NCBI GenBank assembly: GCA_031276935.1 | Contig: JAISMD010000001.1 | Coordinates: 1 to 5,077 of the forward strand | Reading direction: 5' to 3' | Length of the DNA: 5,077 bases | DNA from: Puniceicoccales bacterium | Lineage (GTDB): Bacteria > Verrucomicrobiota > Verrucomicrobiia > Opitutales > LL51 | Part shown: positions 1-5,077 of the stretch, piece after piece | Position numbering within the stretch: the stretch's first letter is position 1 | Layout: the number at the start of each line of letters is the position of its first letter | The notes under the pieces: generated by a model | Seen by the model: the letters and a program-made list of their open reading frames with translations, nothing else | Told to the model about the DNA's origin: nothing | The model's database searches: none | Translations under genes and position numbers: made by a program

Positions 1-209
1 GGGAAAATGTACCCGGGAAATTCTACGTTACGGACCAGTGTATCGACTGCGATATGTGTCGCAATTTGGCTCCCGAATTTTTCGCCATGGCAAAGGCAGG
101 TGGAACATTTGTCCAAAAACAACCCGCTTCGAAGGAGGAAATCGAACTCTGTTTGGAAGCGATGAATAGCTGTCCCGTCGAAGCCATCGGCGATGATGGT
201 GAGGATTAA
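1..209 (+). CDS. Ferredoxin, single [4Fe-4S] cluster type (5' end outside window)
   Basis: Small soluble electron carrier, cut by the left edge; the frame is open from base 3 and 68 residues are visible up to the TAA at 207-209. It begins ENVPGKFYV, and the cluster motif follows: C13-x2-C16-x2-C19 (CIDCDMC), with a fourth ligand at C57 in the motif CPVEAIG. An additional C50 lies seven residues before C57, where related one-cluster ferredoxins often have a cysteine outside the cluster. With only one CxxCxxC...CP set, this should bind one cluster rather than two. The tail is acidic (DDGED), as usual for ferredoxins. Perhaps only 5-15 residues are missing at the N terminus, judging from the family. 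The redox partner cannot be told, because the upstream neighbour is not visible. It converges with the pilin operon, so the two are unlikely to be co-regulated. Confidence 0.93.
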   Translation, partial: ENVPGKFYVTDQCIDCDMCRNLAPEFFAMAKAGGTFVQKQPASKEEIELCLEAMNSCPVEAIGDDGED

Positions 210-251
210 TACCCCATCGCAAAACAAATTCCTCTTAACTAATTTCTAGCG

Positions 252-295
252 AAAAAAAATCCCCACGAATTCCTAATTTTAGGTCTTCCCGGGGA
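252..295 (-). terminator. Possible rho-independent terminator of the pilin operon
   Basis: Read on the minus strand, TCCCC (295-291) can pair with GGGGA (264-260), and the second arm is followed directly by eight T (259-252). An inner perfect inverted repeat, CCTAA/TTAGG (272-283), and an overlapping CTTCC/GGAAG pair (285-297) lie inside or at the edge of this loop. The site is about 70 bases past the stop of the last pilin gene, the right place for the end of that transcript. The outer stem is only five base pairs and its loop is long, so the call is weak. No comparable hairpin plus T-run is visible on the plus strand for the ferredoxin. The rest of the 158-base gap (210-367) holds nothing else I recognise. 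Confidence 0.33.
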
Positions 296-367
296 AGGGT
301 TTACGAAAATAAAAGAAAATCAACGATAAAGATATCAGAACATTGGCTTTTTCCCTATGAAAAAAAG

Positions 368-1033
368 TTATGATGCGGCCGCCGGGACATTGCCATCCAA
401 TGCCGTTGCGCCTATTTCGCTAAGAATTGTAGGCATACCGAAATCGAAACCTGAGCCAGTACTGCCGCCTAGAGGAATTTTTTTCTCACTCAAATTCGTG
501 AACCAAGTGACCGTGCCATCGAGAAAGGCAATAAATCCTCCCTCGGTGCCGTATACACCATTGGTGGCATCCCAGGTCCCATCATCCTTTAGACCTCGGG
601 AATAGGCTACGGGTACCATCTCCGGGGCAAGCCCAGCCATAATGTTACATATCAAAACAACACTCAGAGGTTTACCGGCCTCCCAAGGGTATTTATTCGC
701 ATCGAGGGGATAAATTTCCTGGGCAAGAACTTCCGCAGCGGCTTTGTCTCCAGGGAAAATAAATGCATTGGCATTGTTAATTTCCCCCGCCTGGGCTAAC
801 TTTAGCGCCATATCAGCGGCACTCGTCGCCGCCGGTATGATGGAATGCTCATTATAGTAACGGGAATAGGCTTCGGCAATTTGTCTCATAGACGTACTTG
901 CCTTTGCTTTTCTCGCACTCACAAGAACCTTTTGTGCCGCCGGAATGATAATGGCCATTAGTATGGCAATCACCGCCACAACGACAATCAACTCCATCAG
1001 CATGAACGCTTTACGATTTTTTATTTTTTTCAT
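368..1033 (-). CDS. Type IV prepilin-like (pseudopilin) protein, third gene of pilin cluster
   Basis: A 221-residue protein with a class III prepilin signal: a short basic leader (MKKIKNRKA), then F10-MLMEL with the conserved Glu at mature position 5 (E14), then an unbroken hydrophobic helix to about residue 30 and Pro at mature position 22 (P31). The residue before the predicted cut is Ala9 rather than the usual Gly. After the helix come a basic amphipathic stretch (about 38-60) and a globular domain. Its C-terminal half shares VPVAYSRG (140-147), W154, VYG (160-162), GGFIAFLDG (165-173) and W177 with the two upstream paralogues. Only one cysteine (C129) is visible, so there is no pilin-type disulfide loop. 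The start is supported by AAAGGA at 1046-1041, seven bases before the ATG. It lies 35 bases after the preceding pilin gene, so it is probably co-transcribed. It is probably a subunit of a pilus-like or secretion pseudopilus fibre; the exact role is unknown. Confidence 0.9.
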   Translation of the reverse strand: MKKIKNRKAFMLMELIVVVAVIAILMAIIIPAAQKVLVSARKAKASTSMRQIAEAYSRYYNEHSIIPAATSAADMALKLAQAGEINNANAFIFPGDKAAAEVLAQEIYPLDANKYPWEAGKPLSVVLICNIMAGLAPEMVPVAYSRGLKDDGTWDATNGVYGTEGGFIAFLDGTVTWFTNLSEKKIPLGGSTGSGFDFGMPTILSEIGATALDGNVPAAAS

Positions 1034-1068
1034 AATTATTTCCTTTTCTAAATTTTTTTATTATCATT

Positions 1069-1761
1069 TTACGGTTTATTCGTTACCGTATTGTCACTTT
1101 TAAGAATACGCGCACCGCTGGGTATGGCGTCCATTATATTACTCGCTACAGCGGTCATATCCGCCTTCATCAGTTTACCGCTTATATCGGCAAACCACTT
1201 TACCTGTCCATCCAGGAAGGCAATGTATCCCCCTTTTGCCCCAAAAACAGCGTCCCCATTCCAAAAAGAACCCTCTAAACCCCGTGTGTAGGCAATGGGC
1301 GTCGTATTTTCCGGGCAACTCTCCGACAGACCGACGATAACTTCTATGCTGAATTTCTTCGGAGCTGGAAAAGCCTCGCTGGTGGTCGCGGTTTTGTCCA
1401 CGAGAGCTTGCCCATCAAGAATGGTTTTTCTTATCGGTTTAGGGATGGAATCCACCGATAAAATATAGAAATTGGGATCATTTAAATATTCCTCTCTGGC
1501 AAGCAATGTGGCAAACGCTTCCAAATTTGCAGTCGTCGCATCTGCGGGGAAATCACCCTTATCCTGCCGATACAACAGATAAGCCTTAGCAAATTGTTTC
1601 ATAGCATTTTCCGCACTACCCTTCTTCGCCCGCTCCACAGCATTCCCAATGGCCGGTAAAACAAATGCCATCAAAATCGCAATAATCGCGATGACAACGG
1701 CTAACTCGATCAGCGTAAACGCTTTTCCTTTTTTTATTTTTTCCTTAATATTTATTTTCAT
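1069..1761 (-). CDS. Type IV prepilin-like (pseudopilin) protein, second gene of pilin cluster
   Basis: A 230-residue protein with the most canonical prepilin N terminus of the three: a lysine-rich leader of 14 residues ending KGKA, then F15-TLIEL with Glu5 (E19), a long hydrophobic helix (about 20-36) and Pro22 (P36). Ala14 precedes the predicted cleavage site. The central part (LLAREEYLNDPNFYIL, about 86-101, then RKTI at 111-114) lines up with the LAQGGILDDPSVYCF region of the first pilin gene. The C-terminal block has TPIAYTRG (154-161), W167, VFG (172-174), GGYIAFLDG (177-185) and W189, then an IPSGARIL segment (213-220) also found in that paralogue. GAGGA at 1774-1770 sits eight bases before the ATG. 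Only 17 bases separate this start from the upstream stop, so the genes are almost certainly one transcript. It resembles pseudopilins of PVC-group bacteria; the assembly it joins is not shown here. Confidence 0.91.
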   Translation of the reverse strand: MKINIKEKIKKGKAFTLIELAVVIAIIAILMAFVLPAIGNAVERAKKGSAENAMKQFAKAYLLYRQDKGDFPADATTANLEAFATLLAREEYLNDPNFYILSVDSIPKPIRKTILDGQALVDKTATTSEAFPAPKKFSIEVIVGLSESCPENTTPIAYTRGLEGSFWNGDAVFGAKGGYIAFLDGQVKWFADISGKLMKADMTAVASNIMDAIPSGARILKSDNTVTNKP

Positions 1762-1778
1762 TTTTTTTATCCTCGAAA

Positions 1779-2495
1779 TTAATTGGAATCCCCTGTCCCC
1801 GGTTCATGAACCTTTCCATTCGCACTCAATATCTTCGCCGTAGACGGAATCGTTCTCCGAATGTCGTTGGTCATGGTTTTGCCATCTCCCCAGGCCACCA
1901 ATTTCCCATGCTCCTCCGTACCTAAATCACCGTACCACTCCACATGGCCATCCAAATAGGCAATGTATCCCCCCTGATCACCGTATACTCCCGTAGTCGG
2001 CCAACGGGAAGGTTTTTTCGGAGAAACTTCAGGAATACCACGGGTAAAGGCAATGGGAGTAGTCCCCGGAGGCGCCTTCACCGGAAGGTTATTGATCAAA
2101 TATACACTAAATTCAATGTCGTTTTCCCCTTCCCAGGCGTTGTGATCCTCTTTCTTGGCATCCACAATCGTTTTCTTAATGACCTTCGACGCCCTCCTAT
2201 CGTGGGAAAAACAATAGACACTGGGATCGTCTAAAATACCACCCTGGGCCAAAATAATAGCCCAATCCTTCCCCCGATTAGCATCACTAATGGTGCGACC
2301 GTTAATGTCGTCATCACAGTAATGGCGGTAGGCCAACGCAATTTTCTTCAGAGAATTAGCTCCCCTATTTCGCCGGGAAGTTTCTACAAAATCCTTTACG
2401 CGGGGAACAAATCCCATCACGAGACCCCCCGTAAAAGCAACGGCAACCACTAATTCTATTAGCGTTAAGCCCTTTTTCTTTCCCTCTACATCCAT
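1779..2495 (-). CDS. Type IV prepilin-like (pseudopilin) protein, first gene of pilin cluster
   Basis: A 238-residue protein with a leader MDVEGKKKG and predicted cleavage between G9 and L10, giving LTLIEL with Glu5 (E14) and Pro22 (P31). Unlike its paralogues, the membrane segment is interrupted by Thr-Gly-Gly (22-24), and Arg follows the proline directly. The shared elements are ALAYRHY (54-59), LAQGGILDDP (82-91), VIKKTI (105-110), TPIAFTRG (146-153), W165, VYG (170-172), GGYIAYLDG (175-183) and W187, then IPSTAKIL (216-223). It has two cysteines (C60, C95), in positions unlike major pilins. It comes first in the cluster, behind a plausible promoter. No good Shine-Dalgarno sequence precedes the ATG, and no alternative start fits the prepilin leader better. 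It may be a minor pilin; that is an inference from the helix and the gene order only. Confidence 0.9.
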   Translation of the reverse strand: MDVEGKKKGLTLIELVVAVAFTGGLVMGFVPRVKDFVETSRRNRGANSLKKIALAYRHYCDDDINGRTISDANRGKDWAIILAQGGILDDPSVYCFSHDRRASKVIKKTIVDAKKEDHNAWEGENDIEFSVYLINNLPVKAPPGTTPIAFTRGIPEVSPKKPSRWPTTGVYGDQGGYIAYLDGHVEWYGDLGTEEHGKLVAWGDGKTMTNDIRRTIPSTAKILSANGKVHEPGTGDSN

Positions 2496-2508
2496 TACTA
2501 GTCGAGGT

Positions 2509-2535
2509 ATTATTCTATAATATAAAAAAAGTCAA
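2509..2535 (-). promoter_or_regulatory. Putative sigma70-type promoter of the pilin operon
   Basis: On the minus strand TTGACT (2535-2530) matches the -35 consensus at five of six positions. AATAAT (2514-2509) matches the -10 consensus at five of six, with a 15-base spacer; a 17-base spacer would use the poorer TAATAC. The region is very AT-rich and lies in the 79-base gap between the DUF58 gene and the first pilin gene. With this -10 box the transcript would begin only about seven bases before the ATG, which would make it nearly leaderless and fits the lack of a Shine-Dalgarno there. In AT-rich sequence such boxes also arise by chance. Confidence 0.42.
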
Positions 2536-2574
2536 GAAAAAATAATGATGTAAATCGTAAAAATTTTTAAAGTA

Positions 2575-3483
2575 TCAGCGTCGGCGAAAAATACGTCGCT
2601 TCAAAAATTGCTCCAGAGCCTGTAAATAATTTTCCCGGGTATCGATTTTCAGTAAATCAATGGCCGACTTTTTAAGCCGTTCTTCCAACTGTTTACCCCG
2701 ATGATACCGCTCCAATCCATACCGTTCCCGAAATTCCCTCTGCGAAGTATCAACCCATAACACTTCCCCCGTTTCCGGATCTCGAAAGGTCACCAAACCC
2801 AAATCGGGCAAATCTCCTTCCCGGGGATCTTCAATCTTTATGCAAACTAAATCGTGGCGCCGATTGGTAATTTCCAGGGCGTCAATTAATTTCCCCGCAT
2901 CGGATCGCTGTTGTAAAAAATCACTCAACAGAAAAATAATGGCCCGCTTTTTAAGTATACCGTTGAGATGGCGAAGGATAGCCGTTATATCCGTCCCCCG
3001 AGCCATCGGTTCGTGGAAAAGAATATCGCGAATAATACGTAAAATATGTCTACGGCCTTTGTCCGGAGCCACAAAGCCTTCGATGCGATCGGAGAAAAGT
3101 AGTAGACCGACCTTATCATTGTTGCGATTGGCAGAAAATGCCAGTAAACTGGCGAGTTCCGTGACCACTTCCCGCTTACTGAGTTCCATACTCCCAAAGT
3201 CCAGGGAAGCACTGATGTCGATGAGGAGCAGAACCGTTAATTCCCGATCTTCCCGAAATTTCTTGATGAAAGGACGATTCATCTTCGCCGTTATATTCCA
3301 ATCAATGGAACGGACGTCATCGCCAACGGTGTACTCCCGCACCTCCTCAAATTCTATGCCCTGGCCCTTGAAAATACTCCGGTAAACCCCCATTAAATGC
3401 CCGTCCAATAGGCGATTCGTACGCACTTCCAGTTGCCGTACTTTCCTTAAAACATTGCGGATAATCTCTGCTTTGATGTCCAT
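2575..3483 (-). CDS. DUF58 / von Willebrand factor A-like protein, partner of MoxR ATPase
   Basis: A 302-residue protein with the DUF58 signature FEEVREYTVGDDVRSIDW (45-62) followed by a vWA-type fold. The metal-ion-dependent adhesion site looks intact: D89-x-S91-x-S93 (DISAS) after a hydrophobic strand, T164 in RGTD, and D187 in a FLLSDF strand. It shows no membrane segment or signal peptide, so it is the short cytoplasmic form; longer DUF58 proteins carry N-terminal membrane helices. The C terminus is strongly basic (KRRIFRRR). The start follows the ATPase stop by 20 bases. An in-frame TAG lies a few codons upstream of the ATG, with no other usable start between. The nearest purine-rich site, GGGGAG at 3501-3496, is 12 bases from the ATG and so somewhat distant. 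MoxR ATPases and vWA proteins of this kind are thought to act together in assembling or activating other proteins; the client is unknown. Confidence 0.94.
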   Translation of the reverse strand: MDIKAEIIRNVLRKVRQLEVRTNRLLDGHLMGVYRSIFKGQGIEFEEVREYTVGDDVRSIDWNITAKMNRPFIKKFREDRELTVLLLIDISASLDFGSMELSKREVVTELASLLAFSANRNNDKVGLLLFSDRIEGFVAPDKGRRHILRIIRDILFHEPMARGTDITAILRHLNGILKKRAIIFLLSDFLQQRSDAGKLIDALEITNRRHDLVCIKIEDPREGDLPDLGLVTFRDPETGEVLWVDTSQREFRERYGLERYHRGKQLEERLKKSAIDLLKIDTRENYLQALEQFLKRRIFRRR

Positions 3484-3503
3484 GATCGGATAATACTCCC
3501 CGC

Positions 3504-4493
3504 CTAGGGAACGGGTATCGTATTGAGTATTTTCGAAACAATATTCTCCGCCGTAATGTCTTCCGCTTCCGCCTCGTAGGTAACCACAATGCGGTGGCGT
3601 AGCACATCCATGGCAATGGATTTAACATCCTGAGGCGTAACATACCCCCTCCCCTGGAGAAAAGCCCAGGCACGGGAAGCCATGGCCAGTGCAATCGTCG
3701 CCCGGGGAGATGCTCCGAATTCAATGCAATGATCCATGTTAATGGCAAAATCGCTGGGCTTACGGGTGGCGAAAACAATCTTCACGATGTAATCGCAAAT
3801 CTTTTCATCCATGTAAATTACATCCAGCAGTTTCCTCGAAGCTAAAATGGTCTGGGGATCAATGAGGGGACGTACCGCCGTATCCGGTTGACTCCTCCCC
3901 ATGGCATGGAGGATTTGCTTTTCCTGTTCCATATCGGGGTAATCGATGTCCAATTTCATCAAAAATCGATCCACTTGAGCCTCCGGTAAAGGATAGGTCC
4001 CCTCCTGATCGATCGGATTTTCCGTTGCAAATACAATGAAGGGATCGGTCAATGGATAGGAAGTTTCGGCAATCGTTACCTGCCGTTCCTGCATGGCCTC
4101 CAAAAGTGCACTCTGTACCTTCGCCGGAGAACGATTAATTTCATCGGCGAGAATAATATTCGAAAAAATCGGCCCCTTCTTAACGATAAAATTGACCTCC
4201 TTCGGATTGTAGATGAGCGTACCGATAATGTCGGCGGGAAGGAGATCGGGCGTAAATTGAATGCGACGGAAATCGGCCCTGATGAGTGCGGCTAGGGTGC
4301 GCACGGTGAGCGTCTTCCCAAGACCGGGAACGCCTTCCAAAAGAATGTGCCCATTGGCTAGAAGTCCCACAATCATGCGGTCAATCATGTAGCGTTGCCC
4401 CACGATGACCCGACCCATCTCATCCCGTAGCAGGGAAATCCAACTGGATGCCTCCCGAATACGATTGTTAAGTTCCACTAAATTCTCTGACAT
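3504..4493 (-). CDS. MoxR-family AAA+ ATPase
   Basis: A 329-residue cytoplasmic ATPase with all expected motifs: Walker A GVPGLGKT (54-61), Walker B IILADEINR (113-121), sensor 1 in FATENP (155-160), the arginine-finger region EAQVDRF (171-177, R176) and sensor 2 GASPRA (260-265). LLEAMQERQVT (130-140) is typical of MoxR proteins, and the length is normal for the family. These ATPases form rings and act as chaperones with vWA-domain partners; the DUF58 gene 20 bases downstream is that partner here. I chose the ATG at 4493 because AGGAG (4505-4501) lies seven bases before it. An in-frame ATG six codons upstream (4511) has no ribosome binding site. No convincing promoter is visible in the upstream gap, so the gene may be read from ruvB or from an atypical promoter. 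Confidence 0.95.
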   Translation of the reverse strand: MSENLVELNNRIREASSWISLLRDEMGRVIVGQRYMIDRMIVGLLANGHILLEGVPGLGKTLTVRTLAALIRADFRRIQFTPDLLPADIIGTLIYNPKEVNFIVKKGPIFSNIILADEINRSPAKVQSALLEAMQERQVTIAETSYPLTDPFIVFATENPIDQEGTYPLPEAQVDRFLMKLDIDYPDMEQEKQILHAMGRSQPDTAVRPLIDPQTILASRKLLDVIYMDEKICDYIVKIVFATRKPSDFAINMDHCIEFGASPRATIALAMASRAWAFLQGRGYVTPQDVKSIAMDVLRHRIVVTYEAEAEDITAENIVSKILNTIPVP

Positions 4494-4496
4494 AGT

Positions 4497-4505
4497 TCCT
4501 CTCCT
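4497..4505 (-). promoter_or_regulatory. Ribosome binding site deciding the start of the MoxR ATPase
   Basis: AGGAGAGGA on the minus strand is a strong Shine-Dalgarno sequence. AGGAG is seven bases from the ATG at 4493. It overlaps the codons that would follow the alternative ATG at 4511, which argues for the shorter protein. Confidence 0.75.
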
Positions 4506-4539
4506 ATTCATAATTTCTAGTAAAAACAGGCAAATAAAA

Positions 4540-4566
4540 AATATCTCTAGGGAAAATATTTTTCCC
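4540..4566 (-). terminator. Possible weak terminator between ruvB and the MoxR gene
   Basis: A perfect seven-base inverted repeat, GGGAAAA/TTTTCCC, with a three-base loop spans 4550-4566. On the minus strand it is followed, after about eight bases, by a T-rich run (from 4541 downward). It lies about 95 bases past the ruvB stop, where that transcript could end. The stem has only three G-C pairs and the T-run is not adjacent, so it could instead be a chance hairpin. Apart from this, the gap 4494-4660 is AT-rich, with no gene or clear promoter that I can support. Confidence 0.28.
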
Positions 4567-4660
4567 CATTTTCTTCTCCATACTTCAACGGTCCTCGCAA
4601 AAAAATGGATTTATTTTTCCCTGAAAATTAAATATGCCCAATGAAATAATGGTAATATTA

Positions 4661-5077
4661 TTAAAAGAGTAATTCGTTTTGCGTTCCCTCCTTTGGGTTT
4701 TTGCCTAGGAATTGCCAACCCTTGGCCGTCAATATTCTACCCTGTGCGGTCCTCTGTAAATATCCCTCCTGAATCAAAAAGGGTTCGTGGACTTCCTCCA
4801 AACTTTGTCCCTCTTCTCCAACGGCTACGGCAAGGGTACTTAATCCGACAGGACCGCCATTGTAATAATTTCCTATGATATTAAGGATACGTTTATCGAT
4901 TTCGTCCAAACCATTTTCGTTTATATCCAAAAGCGTTAATGCTTCCCGCGCCTGCTGTAATGTGATTTCTCCGTCGGAGGAAATATGCTGACTATAGTCC
5001 CGCAGGAAAAGTAGCAAATTATTGGCAATGCGCGGTGTCCCACGGGAACGACGGGCGATCTCCATCGCCGCTGCATC
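4661..5077 (-). CDS. ruvB: Holliday junction branch migration helicase RuvB, C-terminal part (5' end outside window)
   Basis: The last 138 residues of RuvB, the hexameric AAA+ motor that with RuvA drives branch migration of Holliday junctions in recombination and repair. The frame is open through the right edge of the window; the protein is normally about 340 residues, so roughly 60% is missing. Visible landmarks are EIARRSRGTPRIAN (6-19), holding the sensor 2 arginine, then LLDINENGLDEIDKRIL, GGPVGLSTLAVAVGEE and the C-terminal winged-helix block VHEPFLIQEGYLQRT followed by GR. All are highly typical of RuvB. The Walker motifs lie outside the window. The C-terminal tail (KNPKEGTQNELLF) is variable among species. 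Whether ruvA or ruvC lies upstream cannot be seen. An internal ATG at 5065 is not the real start, because RuvB similarity continues upstream of it. Confidence 0.97.
   Translation of the reverse strand, partial: DAAAMEIARRSRGTPRIANNLLLFLRDYSQHISSDGEITLQQAREALTLLDINENGLDEIDKRILNIIGNYYNGGPVGLSTLAVAVGEEGQSLEEVHEPFLIQEGYLQRTAQGRILTAKGWQFLGKNPKEGTQNELLF

Noticed and set aside
28..222. Minus-strand open frame across the ferredoxin
   Set aside because: The plus strand carries the CxxCxxC...CP ferredoxin motif with a proper stop; the antisense translation is basic and featureless.
357..605. Plus-strand open frame over the end of the third pilin gene
   Set aside because: Antisense to the conserved GGFIAFLDG block; the translation shows no domain.
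2840..3385. Long open frame (181 codons) on the plus strand opposite the DUF58 gene
   Set aside because: The translation is Ser/Arg-rich with no recognisable motif, and the opposite strand encodes a clear DUF58 protein with an intact MIDAS. It is an antisense shadow.
3347..3778. Open frame of 143 codons on the minus strand bridging the ATPase and DUF58 genes
   Set aside because: It is in a different frame from two well-supported genes; its Pro/Arg/Leu-rich, low-complexity translation has no ribosome binding site or motif.
4494..4511. Longer start for the MoxR ATPase at 4511
   Set aside because: No Shine-Dalgarno sequence precedes it, and the strong AGGAG lies inside this extension at the right distance from the ATG at 4493.
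240..4520. Ten-base repeat TAATTTCTAG at 240-249 and 4511-4520, both near gene ends or starts
   Set aside because: Several ten-base matches are expected by chance in about 5 kb, more so in AT-rich gaps, and the flanks do not match.
4405..4644. Plus-strand open frame across the gap upstream of the MoxR gene
   Set aside because: It is half antisense to the ATPase N terminus and half AT-rich intergenic DNA; no ribosome binding site or motif supports it.
1..5077. CRISPR arrays, tRNA or rRNA genes, insertion sequences, attachment sites
   Set aside because: I saw no regularly spaced repeats, cloverleaf-like sequence, transposase-like protein or terminal inverted repeats in any part of the window.

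Overview
The window suggests a bacterial chromosome, most likely from the Planctomycetes-Verrucomicrobia-Chlamydiae group and perhaps an Opitutus-like verrucomicrobial lineage. This is an inference from three things. The ferredoxin has an ENVPGKFYV-type leader before its first cluster cysteines. The prepilin-like proteins carry a variant of the C-terminal H-X9-DG region that is common in that group. A short MoxR/DUF58 pair is also present. The window holds no rRNA or tRNA gene and no marker gene that would settle the taxonomy.

Layout. The plus strand carries only the 3' end of a small [4Fe-4S] ferredoxin gene (about 1-209). Everything else is on the minus strand and reads from high to low coordinates: the 3' end of ruvB (4661-5077), a MoxR-family AAA+ ATPase (3504-4493), a DUF58/von Willebrand A-like protein (2575-3483), and three tandem type IV prepilin-like (pseudopilin) genes (1779-2495, 1069-1761 and 368-1033). 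The ferredoxin and the last pilin gene converge on a 158-base gap that holds a possible terminator for the minus-strand transcript. The other gaps are a 167-base AT-rich gap between ruvB and the ATPase, with a possible weak terminator, and a 79-base gap upstream of the pilin genes, with a plausible promoter.

Function. The MoxR ATPase and the DUF58 protein lie 20 bases apart and should form a chaperone-like pair, in which the AAA+ ring works with a metal-binding (MIDAS) vWA partner. In many bacteria this pair heads a longer operon with membrane vWA and TPR (Bat) genes. Here it is followed directly by the pilin cluster.

The three pilin-like proteins are diverged paralogues. Each has a type III signal segment with Glu5 and Pro22, a similar central region, and a shared C-terminal block ending in GG-[YF]-I-A-[FY]-L-D-G-x-V-x-W. 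Spacing and ribosome binding sites indicate one transcript that starts at the 238-residue gene. They probably form an extracellular or periplasmic pilus-like fibre or surface assembly. No secretion ATPase, prepilin peptidase or platform protein is present, so that machinery must be encoded elsewhere. The pilin cluster is the least ordinary part of the window.
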